A stretch of DNA of 64,000 bases from NCBI GenBank assembly GCA_013298985.1, contig JAAFJS010000005.1:1-64000 (forward strand). Direction: 5' to 3'. This DNA comes from Cytophagales bacterium. GTDB taxonomy: Bacteria; Bacteroidota; Bacteroidia; Cytophagales; Thermoflexibacteraceae. Both the position numbers and the translations under genes were made by a program. The notes below the pieces were generated by a model. The model was not told the DNA's origin. It did not search any database and saw only the letters and a list, made by a program, of their open reading frames with translations. Below are positions 9,183 to 18,030 of the stretch, in pieces (the stretch's first letter is position 1; each line of letters starts with the position of its first letter).

Positions 9183-10613
9183 TCAAAGAAATTTGCTTAT
9201 TTCTTCTTTTATTTTTTCTACAAATCCGTTCATTGTTGTCAAATCTCTTTCCCAAAGATGGGTATTTTTGCAAATTTCATCTACAAAAGTTGCAGGGTTT
9301 TCCCACGCCTTTGCCAATTCTTTTGCCAAATCGTCCTTGATTGGGTATTCATTTGCACCTCTTTTGCCATAAAAAATACCATTTTCTTCGCGTGAGGGCT
9401 TCATAAACACCAAGTAAGCGGCAAAGCCTTGCGTAAGTAATGGTGGAATCTTTCCAAATTTTTCATAATAACGGAAAAAAGTAGCCACATTTCGCATTTT
9501 CATCTTTGAGGTCGCTTGTAGCGTGATATTGAGCAGATAATGAGCCGTATAAGGATTGGCAAAGCGGTCTAAGACCTCATGGGCAAAGGCTGTATTTTGC
9601 GCCTCACTCCCCAAAGAAAGCGACGGTACGATTTCCTCTAACATTACCCTACGTATAAATGTCTGCATATCAACATTTTGCATACAGTCCAGCACCGTAT
9701 CAAACCCACGCAGATAACCCAAACAAACGCTAATAGTGTGCGTACCATTCAAAATTCGCAATTTTCTTTCCCTATAATAATCAATATTTTCGCTGATGAT
9801 AATTCCCTCGTCCGCGCTGGCAAAACTAAGAATTTGCCTCACTTTTTCGCCGCCTTCTATCGCCCAAAGTTTGTAGGGTTCGGTCTGGATTGCCAGCCCA
9901 TCTTGATAAGGTAAGTTTGCTTTTATTTCTGCGGTAGCATTGGTTACTATCCTATCTACCAGCGAGTTACAAAAAATATTCTCTGTATTTATCCAGTTTT
10001 CAAACTCAATTCCCAGTTGGTTAAAGTTTGATAGTTGGAGGATAATTTCCTTCAATTTCTTGCCGTTTTCGGGAATAAGTTCGGTGGGAATAATCACAAA
10101 ACCTGTCCAGTTTTTATTGTCAAATTGAATAACATTCTTATTTTTGAAGCGTTCCCACAAAATCGCCAACAGCTTTGCAGGAAAAGAGGAAGGCGGATTT
10201 GCTACAATAGATTCTGCCACATACTGAATCCCAACTTCGGTGGTATTAGATATAATCACTTGAAAATAAGGAGATTGTGCTAATTGAAGAATAGAATCCC
10301 AAGCCTCGTTTGCAGGTAAAACCCTTGAAATCGCAGTATTAATGCTGCTTTCGCTGACTTCTTTTCCGTTTTCGATGCCTCTGACACAGGTGGAAAAAAG
10401 GTGGTCTTGCGCGATAAAGTCTTCTGCACTACCCGCAGTGGACTTTACGACGACGACGCGTCCACCAAAAATCCCTTGTTTGTTTGCCTTGTCAATGAAA
10501 AAATCGGGCAAGCCCCTGAGCAAAATGCCTGTACCAAACTGCAAGATTTTTTCAGGTAATGTAGTAGTATTTATTTGATTTTGAGGGATTTGTGTTTTAG
10601 AAAGTTGTTGCAT
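9183..10613 (-). CDS. uxaB: Tagaturonate reductase (altronate oxidoreductase)
   Basis: 476 residues of the mannitol dehydrogenase superfamily. The NAD-binding start LPEKILQFGTGILLRGLPDFF and RVVVVKSTAGSAEDF match UxaB. The C-terminal catalytic domain carries KLRILNGTHTISVCLGYLRG (family K-x-x-x-N-G-x-H) and LDRFANPYTAHYLLNITLQATSKMK. It would reduce D-tagaturonate to D-altronate with NADH in galacturonate catabolism, in the cytoplasm. The usual partners uxaA and uxaC are not in this window; the neighbours are an epimerase and a tRNA-modifying enzyme. Start ATG at 10613 is a good match to family length. Confidence 0.88.
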   Translation of the reverse strand: MQQLSKTQIPQNQINTTTLPEKILQFGTGILLRGLPDFFIDKANKQGIFGGRVVVVKSTAGSAEDFIAQDHLFSTCVRGIENGKEVSESSINTAISRVLPANEAWDSILQLAQSPYFQVIISNTTEVGIQYVAESIVANPPSSFPAKLLAILWERFKNKNVIQFDNKNWTGFVIIPTELIPENGKKLKEIILQLSNFNQLGIEFENWINTENIFCNSLVDRIVTNATAEIKANLPYQDGLAIQTEPYKLWAIEGGEKVRQILSFASADEGIIISENIDYYRERKLRILNGTHTISVCLGYLRGFDTVLDCMQNVDMQTFIRRVMLEEIVPSLSLGSEAQNTAFAHEVLDRFANPYTAHYLLNITLQATSKMKMRNVATFFRYYEKFGKIPPLLTQGFAAYLVFMKPSREENGIFYGKRGANEYPIKDDLAKELAKAWENPATFVDEICKNTHLWERDLTTMNGFVEKIKEEISKFL

Positions 10614-10659
10614 AAAAAAATTGGATAAAATTATTTGATGACTTAAAAATGTTTATTTT

Positions 10660-11544
10660 TTAAAATATTTCGAGCAATTCACGCAGAGAACTCACCTTGG
10701 TGGAATGTCCGAACTGCCTTGCCAGCCACTGAAAAATAGGCTGTGGCGAAGGGTTAGCGGCGCGTATTGCCTTGATAGACAGCGAGCCAGCCGATTTGGA
10801 CATTTTGTGATGCGCGCTTTCATAAAGCAGTGCATGATGCAAAAAGGTTGTGTTTGCAAATTCTTCTCTACCAAGCTGTTGCGCCAAAAAAACCTGCGCC
10901 GCAGTAGAATTTATCAAGTCTTGCCCGCGCACCACCAAGTTGATTCCATACCTCAAATCGTCTGAAAGTGAGGCAATTTGGTAAGCAGGAAGGTGGTCTT
11001 TGCCGCGCACTACAAAGTCGCCCATCTTTTCTGCCAAAGAAATCTCCATCTGTCCTTGCAAAATGTCTTGGAAAACAATAGGCGTAACTGGTACGCTAAT
11101 TCGCCACGCTGATTCAGTTTTTGGTGATGATAATTTATTCATAGTCAGTATATTACTCCTGCACGTACCCGCGTAAAGCCCATTGATAGCATTGCGCTGA
11201 ATGGTTGTTCGTGAGCAGTTACATTCAAAGATAGGTGCTTGTTTGTCAAGGAGTTGGCTTAATATATTTTCGTAATCATTGATTCGTGTTTCTTGGGAAA
11301 AATTTGCCAAAAAATCTGCTGTTCCGCTTGCTCCTTCATCATAATCCAGCCTTAACCATTCCAGCGTACTAAAAATATCGTCCAAGTATTCTATTCGGCG
11401 GCGTTTGCTGTCCAAATCGTCTATTCGCAAAAGCAAATATCCTTGTTTCTTCCTGACTATCAGCCAAGTAAGCACAAAAGAAAAGACGTTGCCTAAGTGC
11501 AAAAAACCGCTTGGCGTGGGTGCTATGCGCGAACAAATTTGCAT
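10660..11544 (-). CDS. gluQ: Glutamyl-Q tRNA(Asp) synthetase-like protein
   Basis: 294 residues, the length of GluQRS, i.e. the catalytic half of glutamyl-tRNA synthetase without the anticodon-binding domain. Visible motifs are the HIGH region PTPSGFLHLGN (9-19), LLRIDDLDSKR, a cysteine set (FECNCSRTTI ... YAGTCR) matching the zinc site of the family, YQIASLSDDLRYGINLVVRGQDL, and HHKMSKS (KMSKS loop, about 242-248). The known role is attaching glutamate to queuosine in tRNA(Asp). The sequence diverges somewhat, so a non-canonical paralogue is possible. Confidence 0.82.
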   Translation of the reverse strand: MQICSRIAPTPSGFLHLGNVFSFVLTWLIVRKKQGYLLLRIDDLDSKRRRIEYLDDIFSTLEWLRLDYDEGASGTADFLANFSQETRINDYENILSQLLDKQAPIFECNCSRTTIQRNAINGLYAGTCRSNILTMNKLSSPKTESAWRISVPVTPIVFQDILQGQMEISLAEKMGDFVVRGKDHLPAYQIASLSDDLRYGINLVVRGQDLINSTAAQVFLAQQLGREEFANTTFLHHALLYESAHHKMSKSAGSLSIKAIRAANPSPQPIFQWLARQFGHSTKVSSLRELLEIF

Positions 11545-11683
11545 TTTTCTTGATTTTTAGTTTTCAAAAATAGAAATTTTTAGGGTGTTTTCCCATTTTT
11601 GTTTTGTAAATTTTTATAATCGGTCGACAGAAAATCAATTTGCATATTTTTTGCACTGAGCTTAGAAATACTTTTAGGCATAC

Positions 11684-12178
11684 ATGAAATATAAAATTTT
11701 TCTTCTTTTTTTATTATTAACGTATTCATTTTCAGTATTTTCTCAAAATAGTGAAGGCTGGGAATTTGCTTCGTGGAGCATGAAGCTCAAGCAGGTGCAG
11801 GATTCACTGTACGAAAAACAAATTGACTACACCTATTCTTTGCACGAAGGCAAGGGGGCTTTTGTGAAGGTAAGTGTGGCGGATTATCAGGGCTGGGCAG
11901 TGGATTTGCTTTTTGCAATGGAAACGCAACTGCTCTACCAAGTGTCGACCAAGAAAAAATTTGCGCGGAACGAAGTCCAAAAAGCAGAAAAAGAACTGGA
12001 AACGGTAACAGATTATATGCGTGAAAGCTGGGGTGTGCCAATAAAGGAAATGGCGGATAAATCTGCGCCTTTTTGTCAGTATGAATATGTGTGGGAGTTA
12101 GAAAAAACCAAGATTACGATTAATTACTGCAATACGTCAAGCATTGCCCTGAATGTGATATTTTTCTCTAAAAAGTAA
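11684..12178 (+). CDS. Secreted hypothetical protein
   Basis: 164 residues with a clear signal peptide (MKYKIFLLFLLLTYSFSVFSQ, cleaved after about residue 21), so probably periplasmic. The remainder is mixed alpha/beta (WEFASWSMKLKQVQDSLYEKQIDYTY ... WELEKTKITINYC) with two C-terminal cysteines that might form a disulfide. I recognise no family. It is monocistronic, closed by a terminator at 12205. Confidence 0.7.
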   Translation: MKYKIFLLFLLLTYSFSVFSQNSEGWEFASWSMKLKQVQDSLYEKQIDYTYSLHEGKGAFVKVSVADYQGWAVDLLFAMETQLLYQVSTKKKFARNEVQKAEKELETVTDYMRESWGVPIKEMADKSAPFCQYEYVWELEKTKITINYCNTSSIALNVIFFSKK

Positions 12179-12204
12179 AAAACACTCAAATTTTGTTAAA
12201 AAAG

Positions 12205-12233
12205 AAAGACTTGCGCTGTGTAAGTCTTTTTTA
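12205..12233 (+). terminator. Intrinsic terminator
   Basis: AAAGACTT (12205-12212) pairs with AAGTCTTT (12222-12229) around a 9-nt loop and runs into six T. It ends the transcript of 11684..12178. Confidence 0.8.
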
Positions 12234-12289
12234 TTTTACATTTGATTAATCAATGATACAATCCAATTTTTCCATCTTAACAAATCCAA

Positions 12290-14710
12290 ATGATGAAAAC
12301 GCTTAAAAAGTTTCACTGCTTTTTCTTGGTTTTATTATGCACGCTGTCTGCGGTTTTTGCCCAAGAAGCGACTGATTTTAAGTTGCCTGTGCCTAATGAC
12401 CCCGCAGTGCGCGTGGGCAAGCTACCCAATGGCATGACCTACTATCTCCGCAACAATGGCAAGCCTGCCAAGCGCGTAGAGATGCGACTGGCGGTCAATG
12501 CAGGGGCAATGCAAGAGGACGAGAACCAGCTTGGGCTGGCGCATTTTTCTGAGCATATGCTATTTAATGGCACTAAAAATTTCCCAAAAAATGATTTGGT
12601 GAAGTTTCTGCAATCTACGGGCGTGCGATTTGGGGCGGATTTGAATGCCTACACGAGTTTTGACGAAACGGTGTATATGCTTACACTTCCTTCCGATTCG
12701 GCAACGATTTTGGAGAAAGGCTTTCAGGTATTAGAAGACTGGGCGAGCCAAGCCTCTTTTGATGACGCAGAGATTAACAAAGAACGCGGCGTGGTGATTG
12801 AGGAATGGCGACTGGGGCGTGGTGCAAGCCAGCGTATGCGCGACAAATATTTTTCTGTACTTTTCAAGGATTCGCGTTATGCGAATCGATTGCCTATCGG
12901 GACGAAGGAAATATTGGAAACATTTAAACCCGAAACCATCAAAAAATATTACAAAGACTGGTACAGACCTGATTTGATGGCGATTGTGGTGGTGGGTGAT
13001 ATGGATTTGAACGAAATGGAAAAAAAGGTAAAAACACATTTTGGGAGAATCAAGCCTGCGGACAAAAAAGCACGCAAAAAAGAAGAATATGCCGTTCCTG
13101 ACCACAAAGAAACCTATATTTCTATCTTGACAGACAAGGAAGCGACCAATGTGCAAGTCCAAGTTCTTTACAAACACCCATCTATGAAAATGAATACGCG
13201 TGAGGATATGCGTAAGCGTATGGTTCACTCGCTTTACAACGGAATGTTTGGACAGCGATTTGACGAATTGCGCCAGTTGGCAGCACCGCCATTTATCTTT
13301 GCCGCCTCATCTTATGGTGGTTTTGTGCGTACCAAAGATGTGTATTCTTCCTTTGCCGTTGCCAGCGAAACGGGTGCGGAACTTGCTTTGAAAACTGTTT
13401 TGGAGGAAAACCAACGCGTCAAAAAATTTGGCTTTACACAAGGCGAACTTGACCGCTATAAAAAAGTATTGCTCAAAAGATATGAACAAAACTTCAACGA
13501 ACGCGACAAGACTGAATCTGAACGCTTTGCCGAAGAATATGTTGCCTTGTACTTAGAAAATGAACCTTCTCCAGGGATTGAGTTTGAGTACGAATTTTAT
13601 AAAAAATACATTGCCGAAGTAACGCTGGCAGAGGTAAACGAACTCGCCAAAAAGTGGATTACGCCTGAAAATCGCGTAGTTATCATCACTGCACCAGAAA
13701 AAGAAACCGTCAAACTCCCTACGGAAGAGCGCGTGCGTGCCATGCTTTTGCAAACGGCAACGGCATCTTTGAAACCGTATGAGGACAAGGCAGTGGCTAC
13801 TTCGCTGATGACGCAACTCCCTACCGCAGGGAAAGTTACGGCGGAGAAAAAAGTGGAAGCTGTTGGCGTTACCGAACTTACACTTTCTAACGGCGTAAAA
13901 GTAATTTTGAAACCTACGGACTTCAAAAATGACGAAGTTTTGGTTTCTGCGTACAGCCTTGGCGGTCAGTCGCTGTATGCTGATGCAGAAATGTATGATG
14001 CTCAGTATGCCAGCCAAATTATTGCCCAAAGTGGCGTTTCTACTTATTCCACGCCCGATTTGACCAAAATGATGTCAGGCAAAACGGTAAGAATCAGCCC
14101 TTCTGTCGGACAGCTTACCGAAGGTTTCAGTGGCAACTTTTCACCTGCCGACACAGAAACTGCCTTGCAGATGATAAATCTATATTTCACGCAACCGCGC
14201 AAGGACGATGAGGCTTTTAAGTCTTTCGTGAGCAAAAACAAGGCGCAGTGGCAAAACATGATGTCCAATCCTCAGTTCTTTTTCTTGGGAGAACTTTCAA
14301 AAATTACTTCTCAAAACCACCCACGCGGCGGCGGATTGCCCAAGCCAGAGGATTTTGACAAAATAAACTACGAACGTGCTTTCCAGATTTACAAAGAACG
14401 CTTTGCAGATGCCAGCGATTTTACTTTCCTTTTTGTGGGGAGCTTTGAGGTAGAAAAAATGAAACCCCTCTTAGAAACCTACTTAGGAAGTTTGCCTTCT
14501 ACCAATCGTAAAGAAACATGGAAAGATTTGGGCATCAGACCGCCCAAAGGTATGCTGGAAAAAGAGATTCTAAAAGGTACTGACCCCAAAAGTCAGGTAG
14601 CCTTGATTTTTACGGGCGAGGCGGCGTACAGCAGAAAAGAAGCGTATTTGCTTTCTTCTTTGGCTGACTTGCTCAATATCAAGCTGATAGAAAGTGTACG
14701 CGAAGACTGA
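12290..14710 (+). CDS. M16 family zinc metalloprotease, N-terminal and middle part (split gene)
   Basis: The start MMKTLKKFHCFFLVLLCTLSAVFAQ is a signal peptide. The inverted zinc motif H85-F-S-E88-H89 with the later glutamate in EINKERGVVIEEW marks an active pitrilysin-type (M16) peptidase. A second, inactive M16 domain starts about residue 520 (VTELTLSNGVKVILKPTD). The periplasmic protein probably degrades peptides. The frame stops at 14710 because of the 127-bp tandem repeat at 14579..14832. Removing one copy joins it to 14694..15236 and gives about 939 residues, the usual length of two-domain secreted M16 proteases. Preceded by a short AT-rich leader. Confidence 0.88.
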   Translation: MMKTLKKFHCFFLVLLCTLSAVFAQEATDFKLPVPNDPAVRVGKLPNGMTYYLRNNGKPAKRVEMRLAVNAGAMQEDENQLGLAHFSEHMLFNGTKNFPKNDLVKFLQSTGVRFGADLNAYTSFDETVYMLTLPSDSATILEKGFQVLEDWASQASFDDAEINKERGVVIEEWRLGRGASQRMRDKYFSVLFKDSRYANRLPIGTKEILETFKPETIKKYYKDWYRPDLMAIVVVGDMDLNEMEKKVKTHFGRIKPADKKARKKEEYAVPDHKETYISILTDKEATNVQVQVLYKHPSMKMNTREDMRKRMVHSLYNGMFGQRFDELRQLAAPPFIFAASSYGGFVRTKDVYSSFAVASETGAELALKTVLEENQRVKKFGFTQGELDRYKKVLLKRYEQNFNERDKTESERFAEEYVALYLENEPSPGIEFEYEFYKKYIAEVTLAEVNELAKKWITPENRVVIITAPEKETVKLPTEERVRAMLLQTATASLKPYEDKAVATSLMTQLPTAGKVTAEKKVEAVGVTELTLSNGVKVILKPTDFKNDEVLVSAYSLGGQSLYADAEMYDAQYASQIIAQSGVSTYSTPDLTKMMSGKTVRISPSVGQLTEGFSGNFSPADTETALQMINLYFTQPRKDDEAFKSFVSKNKAQWQNMMSNPQFFFLGELSKITSQNHPRGGGLPKPEDFDKINYERAFQIYKERFADASDFTFLFVGSFEVEKMKPLLETYLGSLPSTNRKETWKDLGIRPPKGMLEKEILKGTDPKSQVALIFTGEAAYSRKEAYLLSSLADLLNIKLIESVRED

Positions 14711-14832
14711 CCCCAAAAGTCAGGTAGCGTTGATTTTTACAGGCGAGGCGGCGTACAGCAGAAAAGAAGCGTATTTGCTTTCTTCTTTGGCTGACTTGCT
14801 CAATATCAAGCTGATAGAAAGTGTACGCGAAG
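14579..14832. repeat. 127-bp imperfect tandem duplication breaking the M16 protease
   Basis: 14579-14705 and 14706-14832 are tandem copies that I find to differ at only two bases: GTAGCCTTG/GTAGCGTTG and TTTACGGGC/TTTACAGGC. Both differences are silent (Ala and Thr codons). 127 is not a multiple of three, so the gene is frameshifted. Confidence 0.92.
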
Positions 14833-15236
14833 AGCAGGGCGGCGTGTATGGAATCAATGCTTTTGGTGGACTCAACAAGTTGCCTTACAACAGTTTCTCC
14901 TGCCAAATTCAGTTCCCCTGCGCGCCTGAGAATGTGGACAAGCTGATTAAAGTCGCGCTGGGAGATGTGCAGAAAATCCAAGAAAAAGGACCCGAAGAAG
15001 CCGACGTAAACAAGGTCAAAGAAACGCAAAGACGCAGTAGAGAAACCAACTTGAAAGAAAACCGCTTCTGGCTGAACCAGTTACAATCTTATTATTTTCA
15101 GGGTGAAGACCCCTCTCAAATTTTGGGTGGCGAAAAAAGCACTGAGGGCTTGACGGCAAAAGATTTGCAAGAAACTGCAAAAAAATATTTTAACTTGAAT
15201 AGTTATATGAAGGTGGTTTTGAAACCTGAAAAATAG
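14694..15236 (+). CDS. M16 family zinc metalloprotease, C-terminal part
   Basis: 180 residues continuing the second M16 domain: DPKSQVALIFTGEAAYSRKEA, then the R-Y-like motif region EEQGGVYGINAFGGLNKLPY, the family's substrate-gripping segment, and a C-terminus ending YMKVVLKPEK. The frame opens at GTG 14694 inside the duplicated segment, which is not a real start. It belongs to the protein begun at 12290. If the break were genuine, both fragments would probably be non-functional, since the second domain would lack its conserved tail. Confidence 0.85.
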   Translation: MYAKTDPKSQVALIFTGEAAYSRKEAYLLSSLADLLNIKLIESVREEQGGVYGINAFGGLNKLPYNSFSCQIQFPCAPENVDKLIKVALGDVQKIQEKGPEEADVNKVKETQRRSRETNLKENRFWLNQLQSYYFQGEDPSQILGGEKSTEGLTAKDLQETAKKYFNLNSYMKVVLKPEK

Positions 15237-15257
15237 GGATATTAATTTTTTTCTATC

Positions 15258-15304
15258 TTAGCGCAAACTACTTGTTTTTGAGGGAGTTTGCGCTAAATTT
15301 TTTT
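15258..15304 (+). terminator. Strong intrinsic terminator after the protease
   Basis: TTAGCGCAAACT (15258-15269) pairs perfectly with AGTTTGCGCTAA (15285-15296), followed by seven or more T. Confidence 0.88.
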
Positions 15305-15335
15305 GTTTGCCTATGTTTTTTTATTAGGTTTGAAA

Positions 15336-16628
15336 ATGAAAAACTCATTCCTCCGTCTGTGGCTTTCCAAAGCCAGTCCGTTTATTTTTTCCCTTTATGC
15401 AAGTGTGGTTGCGTTTTGCGCCTATACGTGTATTTTCTCATTCAGAAAACCTTTTACTGTCGCTACTTTTGAGGGGCTGACCTTTTTAGAAATTGACTAT
15501 AAAATTTGGCTCATCAGCGTCCAAGTCCTTGGTTATATGATTTCTAAGATTATTGGCATTAAAGTCATCGCTGAAATGTCAGGCGAAAAACGGGCGTTGG
15601 GCATTTTTCTGATGATTGCCGTTGCAGGCTTGTCTTTGGTGGGATTTGCCTTTGTTCCTGCGCCGTATAATATTGCTTTTATGTTTTTGAATGGATTGCC
15701 TTTGGGCATGGGCTGGGGGTTTATGCTCGGATATTTGGAGGGAAGGCGCGTTACCGAAGTGCTAAGTGCTGGATTATCAGTGAGTTTTATTTTTTCATCA
15801 GGGTTTTCCAAAAGCATTGGAAAGTTGGTGATGGAAAGCTGGGGTTTCTCTGAGTTTATGATGCCTTTGGTCGTAGCAGGCTTATTTTCAGTACCTTTGG
15901 TGGGATTTGTGTATCTTTTAGACCAGCTTCCGCCGCCTTCGGCACTCGACGAACAGCAACGCACCAAACGCCAACCCATGAACGCAAAAGAACGCATTAC
16001 TTTTGTGAAAACTTTTTTGGGAGGCTTGGTTTTGCTAATCCTAAGTTACATATTTCTAACTGTTTACAGAGAATTTCGGGACAACTACGCCGCAGAGATT
16101 TGGAAAGCACTGGGCTATGGCTCCTCCGCCAACATTTTCACCTTGACCGAAACGCCCGTCGCACTTTGTGTGATGTTTTGCGTCAGCTTGGTGATGGCAG
16201 TCAAGGACAATCTTAAAGCATTGATAATTAATCACTTGATGATTTTGACGGGTTTTATGCTGGTAGGATTAAGCACGTTTGCCTTTCAGCAAGGATTTAT
16301 TAGCCCGATTTGGTGGATAATGTTGGTAGGATTGGGCTTGTATTTGGGCTATGTCCCCTTCAATAGCGTACTTTTTGACAGACTCATTGCCACCTTCCAG
16401 TACGTGAGTAATGTGGGTTTCCTGATTTATTTGGCAGATTCCTTTGGTTATTTGGGCAGTATTAGCGTGCTTTTTTACAAAAACTTTGGCGGGCTGGAGG
16501 TCAGTTGGTTAGATTTTTTTATTCGCATGAGCTATATCGTTTCCTTTGCTGGCAGCCTACTCGTGGCTGGCTCGCTGTGGTATTTTTTGAGGAAATACAG
16601 TAAAAATGCCAATCCAGTTGCGAATTAG
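15336..16628 (+). CDS. DUF5690 family (MFS-like) membrane protein
   Basis: 430 residues from the ATG at 15336; an earlier in-frame ATG at 15303 lies in the terminator. There are about twelve hydrophobic helices, with a long cytoplasmic loop in the middle (LPPPSALDEQQRTKRQPMNAKER). FCAYTCIFSFRKPFTVATF, KIIGIKVIAEMSGEKRA and VYREFRDNYAAEIWKALGY are strongly reminiscent of DUF5690, a transporter-like family of the major facilitator fold common in Bacteroidota. The substrate is unknown. It lies alone between a terminator and convergent GtrA/GT2 genes. Confidence 0.82.
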   Translation: MKNSFLRLWLSKASPFIFSLYASVVAFCAYTCIFSFRKPFTVATFEGLTFLEIDYKIWLISVQVLGYMISKIIGIKVIAEMSGEKRALGIFLMIAVAGLSLVGFAFVPAPYNIAFMFLNGLPLGMGWGFMLGYLEGRRVTEVLSAGLSVSFIFSSGFSKSIGKLVMESWGFSEFMMPLVVAGLFSVPLVGFVYLLDQLPPPSALDEQQRTKRQPMNAKERITFVKTFLGGLVLLILSYIFLTVYREFRDNYAAEIWKALGYGSSANIFTLTETPVALCVMFCVSLVMAVKDNLKALIINHLMILTGFMLVGLSTFAFQQGFISPIWWIMLVGLGLYLGYVPFNSVLFDRLIATFQYVSNVGFLIYLADSFGYLGSISVLFYKNFGGLEVSWLDFFIRMSYIVSFAGSLLVAGSLWYFLRKYSKNANPVAN

Positions 16629-16667
16629 CGCATGAGTAAATGTAACATTAGCCTGCCCAATATGTAA

Positions 16668-17066
16668 TTAGGGATTAAAAGTAAAAAAATAATTGGCAAA
16701 GAAATTCCAAAAAGCGGTAATGCCTATGGCTACTAACTTGGCAATATAAAACTTGACTTTCAGTTTTTGATGAACAATATAGACAATCAAATTGTTGATT
16801 ATCAGCCCAATACCATAAATACCAATAAAGCTACTGTACTCACCAAAAATATCTTTGTTATTACTTTCAAAAGTCAGCACTTTATTGATAAAATAAACAT
16901 TGGTAGCTCCCAGCAGAAACCCAATGCTATTTGCTACATATTGATTCCACTTTAATTTGTCCTTCACAAAGTAAGTAGCCGTAAAATCTATGACCATGCC
17001 ATTGACCCCTACCACCGTAAACTTGATAAATTTGATAATTATCTCAATACTAATAATGTCGGTCAT
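16668..17066 (-). CDS. GtrA-like membrane protein
   Basis: 132 residues with four membrane helices: IIKFIKFTVVGVNGMVIDF, YVANSIGFLLGATNVYFINK, SFIGIYGIGLIINNLIVYIV and LVAIGITAFWNFFANYFFTF. This is the GtrA/DPMS fold, thought to flip polyprenyl-linked sugars. Its ATG is 2 bp from the stop of the glycosyltransferase gene at 17069..17806, a tight operon. The pair probably makes and flips a lipid-linked sugar used to decorate envelope glycans. Confidence 0.9.
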   Translation of the reverse strand: MTDIISIEIIIKFIKFTVVGVNGMVIDFTATYFVKDKLKWNQYVANSIGFLLGATNVYFINKVLTFESNNKDIFGEYSSFIGIYGIGLIINNLIVYIVHQKLKVKFYIAKLVAIGITAFWNFFANYFFTFNP

Positions 17067-17068
17067 AG

Positions 17069-17806
17069 CTATGATTTAAAGATTTTTTTGCTGAATAAAT
17101 TGTATTTTAGGATACAGTAAATAGCTCGAACACCATCTTTCCAGCCAATTTTTTTCCCTTCCTCGTAGGTTCTGCCGTAGTAAGAAATACCTACTTCATA
17201 AATGCGAATATTAGGCACGCGCGCAATCTTAGCTGTAACCTCTGGCTCAAACCCAAACCTATTCTCTCTCAGATATACACGCTGAATAATATCTGTTCGG
17301 AACATTTTGTAGCAGGTTTCCATGTCTGACAGGTTCAAGTTGGAGTGCAGATTGGAAAGGAAAGTAAGAAATTTGTTCCCAATGGTGTGCCAAAAAAACA
17401 AAATACGGTGAGCATTCCCACCCATAAAGCGCGAGCCATATACCACATCAGCAAAACCGTCAAGAACGGGTTGAAGCAAAATATTATATTCTTGTGGGTC
17501 ATATTCTAAGTCCGCATCTTGGATAATCAGATATTCGCCTGTCGACTTCATAATACCTGAATGTAGAGCTGCCCCCTTTCCTTTATTGACCTCATGCTTA
17601 AAATATTGAATATCCAACTCAGGATTTTCTTTCATGTAGTTTAAAATAGCCTCCTCTGTATTATCCTTTGAGCAATCATTGATAATAATAACCTCCTTGG
17701 CAATATCCGCAGTGAGCTTGACCGCTTTTACTTTGTTTAGTATCCTATGTATGGTTCTTCCCTCATTGTACGCGGGAATAACTATTGAGAGCTTTTTTAT
17801 TTCCAT
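17069..17806 (-). CDS. Family 2 glycosyltransferase (dolichyl-phosphate mannosyltransferase-like)
   Basis: 245 residues. GT-A fold: LSIVIPAYNEGRTIHRILNK, VIIINDCSKDNTEEA, GKGAALHSGIMKSTGEYLIIQDADLEYDP (QDAD metal site), GSRFMGG, and the acceptor region ENRFGFEPEVTAKIA. This matches DPM1/Ppm1-like transferases, which move a sugar from a nucleotide sugar to polyprenyl phosphate at the inner face of the membrane. Its partner is the GtrA gene immediately downstream. The C-terminus lacks membrane helices, so the GtrA protein probably supplies the membrane part. Confidence 0.92.
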   Translation of the reverse strand: MEIKKLSIVIPAYNEGRTIHRILNKVKAVKLTADIAKEVIIINDCSKDNTEEAILNYMKENPELDIQYFKHEVNKGKGAALHSGIMKSTGEYLIIQDADLEYDPQEYNILLQPVLDGFADVVYGSRFMGGNAHRILFFWHTIGNKFLTFLSNLHSNLNLSDMETCYKMFRTDIIQRVYLRENRFGFEPEVTAKIARVPNIRIYEVGISYYGRTYEEGKKIGWKDGVRAIYCILKYNLFSKKIFKS

Positions 17807-18030
17807 TGTAGATATAAAACAAATTTGATATTATTGTGCGCTAATTAGCTGGATTGTCAGTAATTATGATGTTGAAATACAATTTTTGGGTCAAAAATAT
17901 CAAAATTAGTTTTAAAACCACGTACATCTCGCTTTTTCGTGTATTATTTTTATTTGAAAGTGTAGTTCTAATTACCGCTTTTCAAAAATTTCATTAACTT
18001 TGTTTTCAATCATTTAGCGCAACAGTAAAT

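Noticed and set aside
12731-14029. Long antisense frames within the protease and other coding genes
   Set aside because: Shadows of the coding strand: no start context, no family pattern, and the sense frame carries catalytic motifs.
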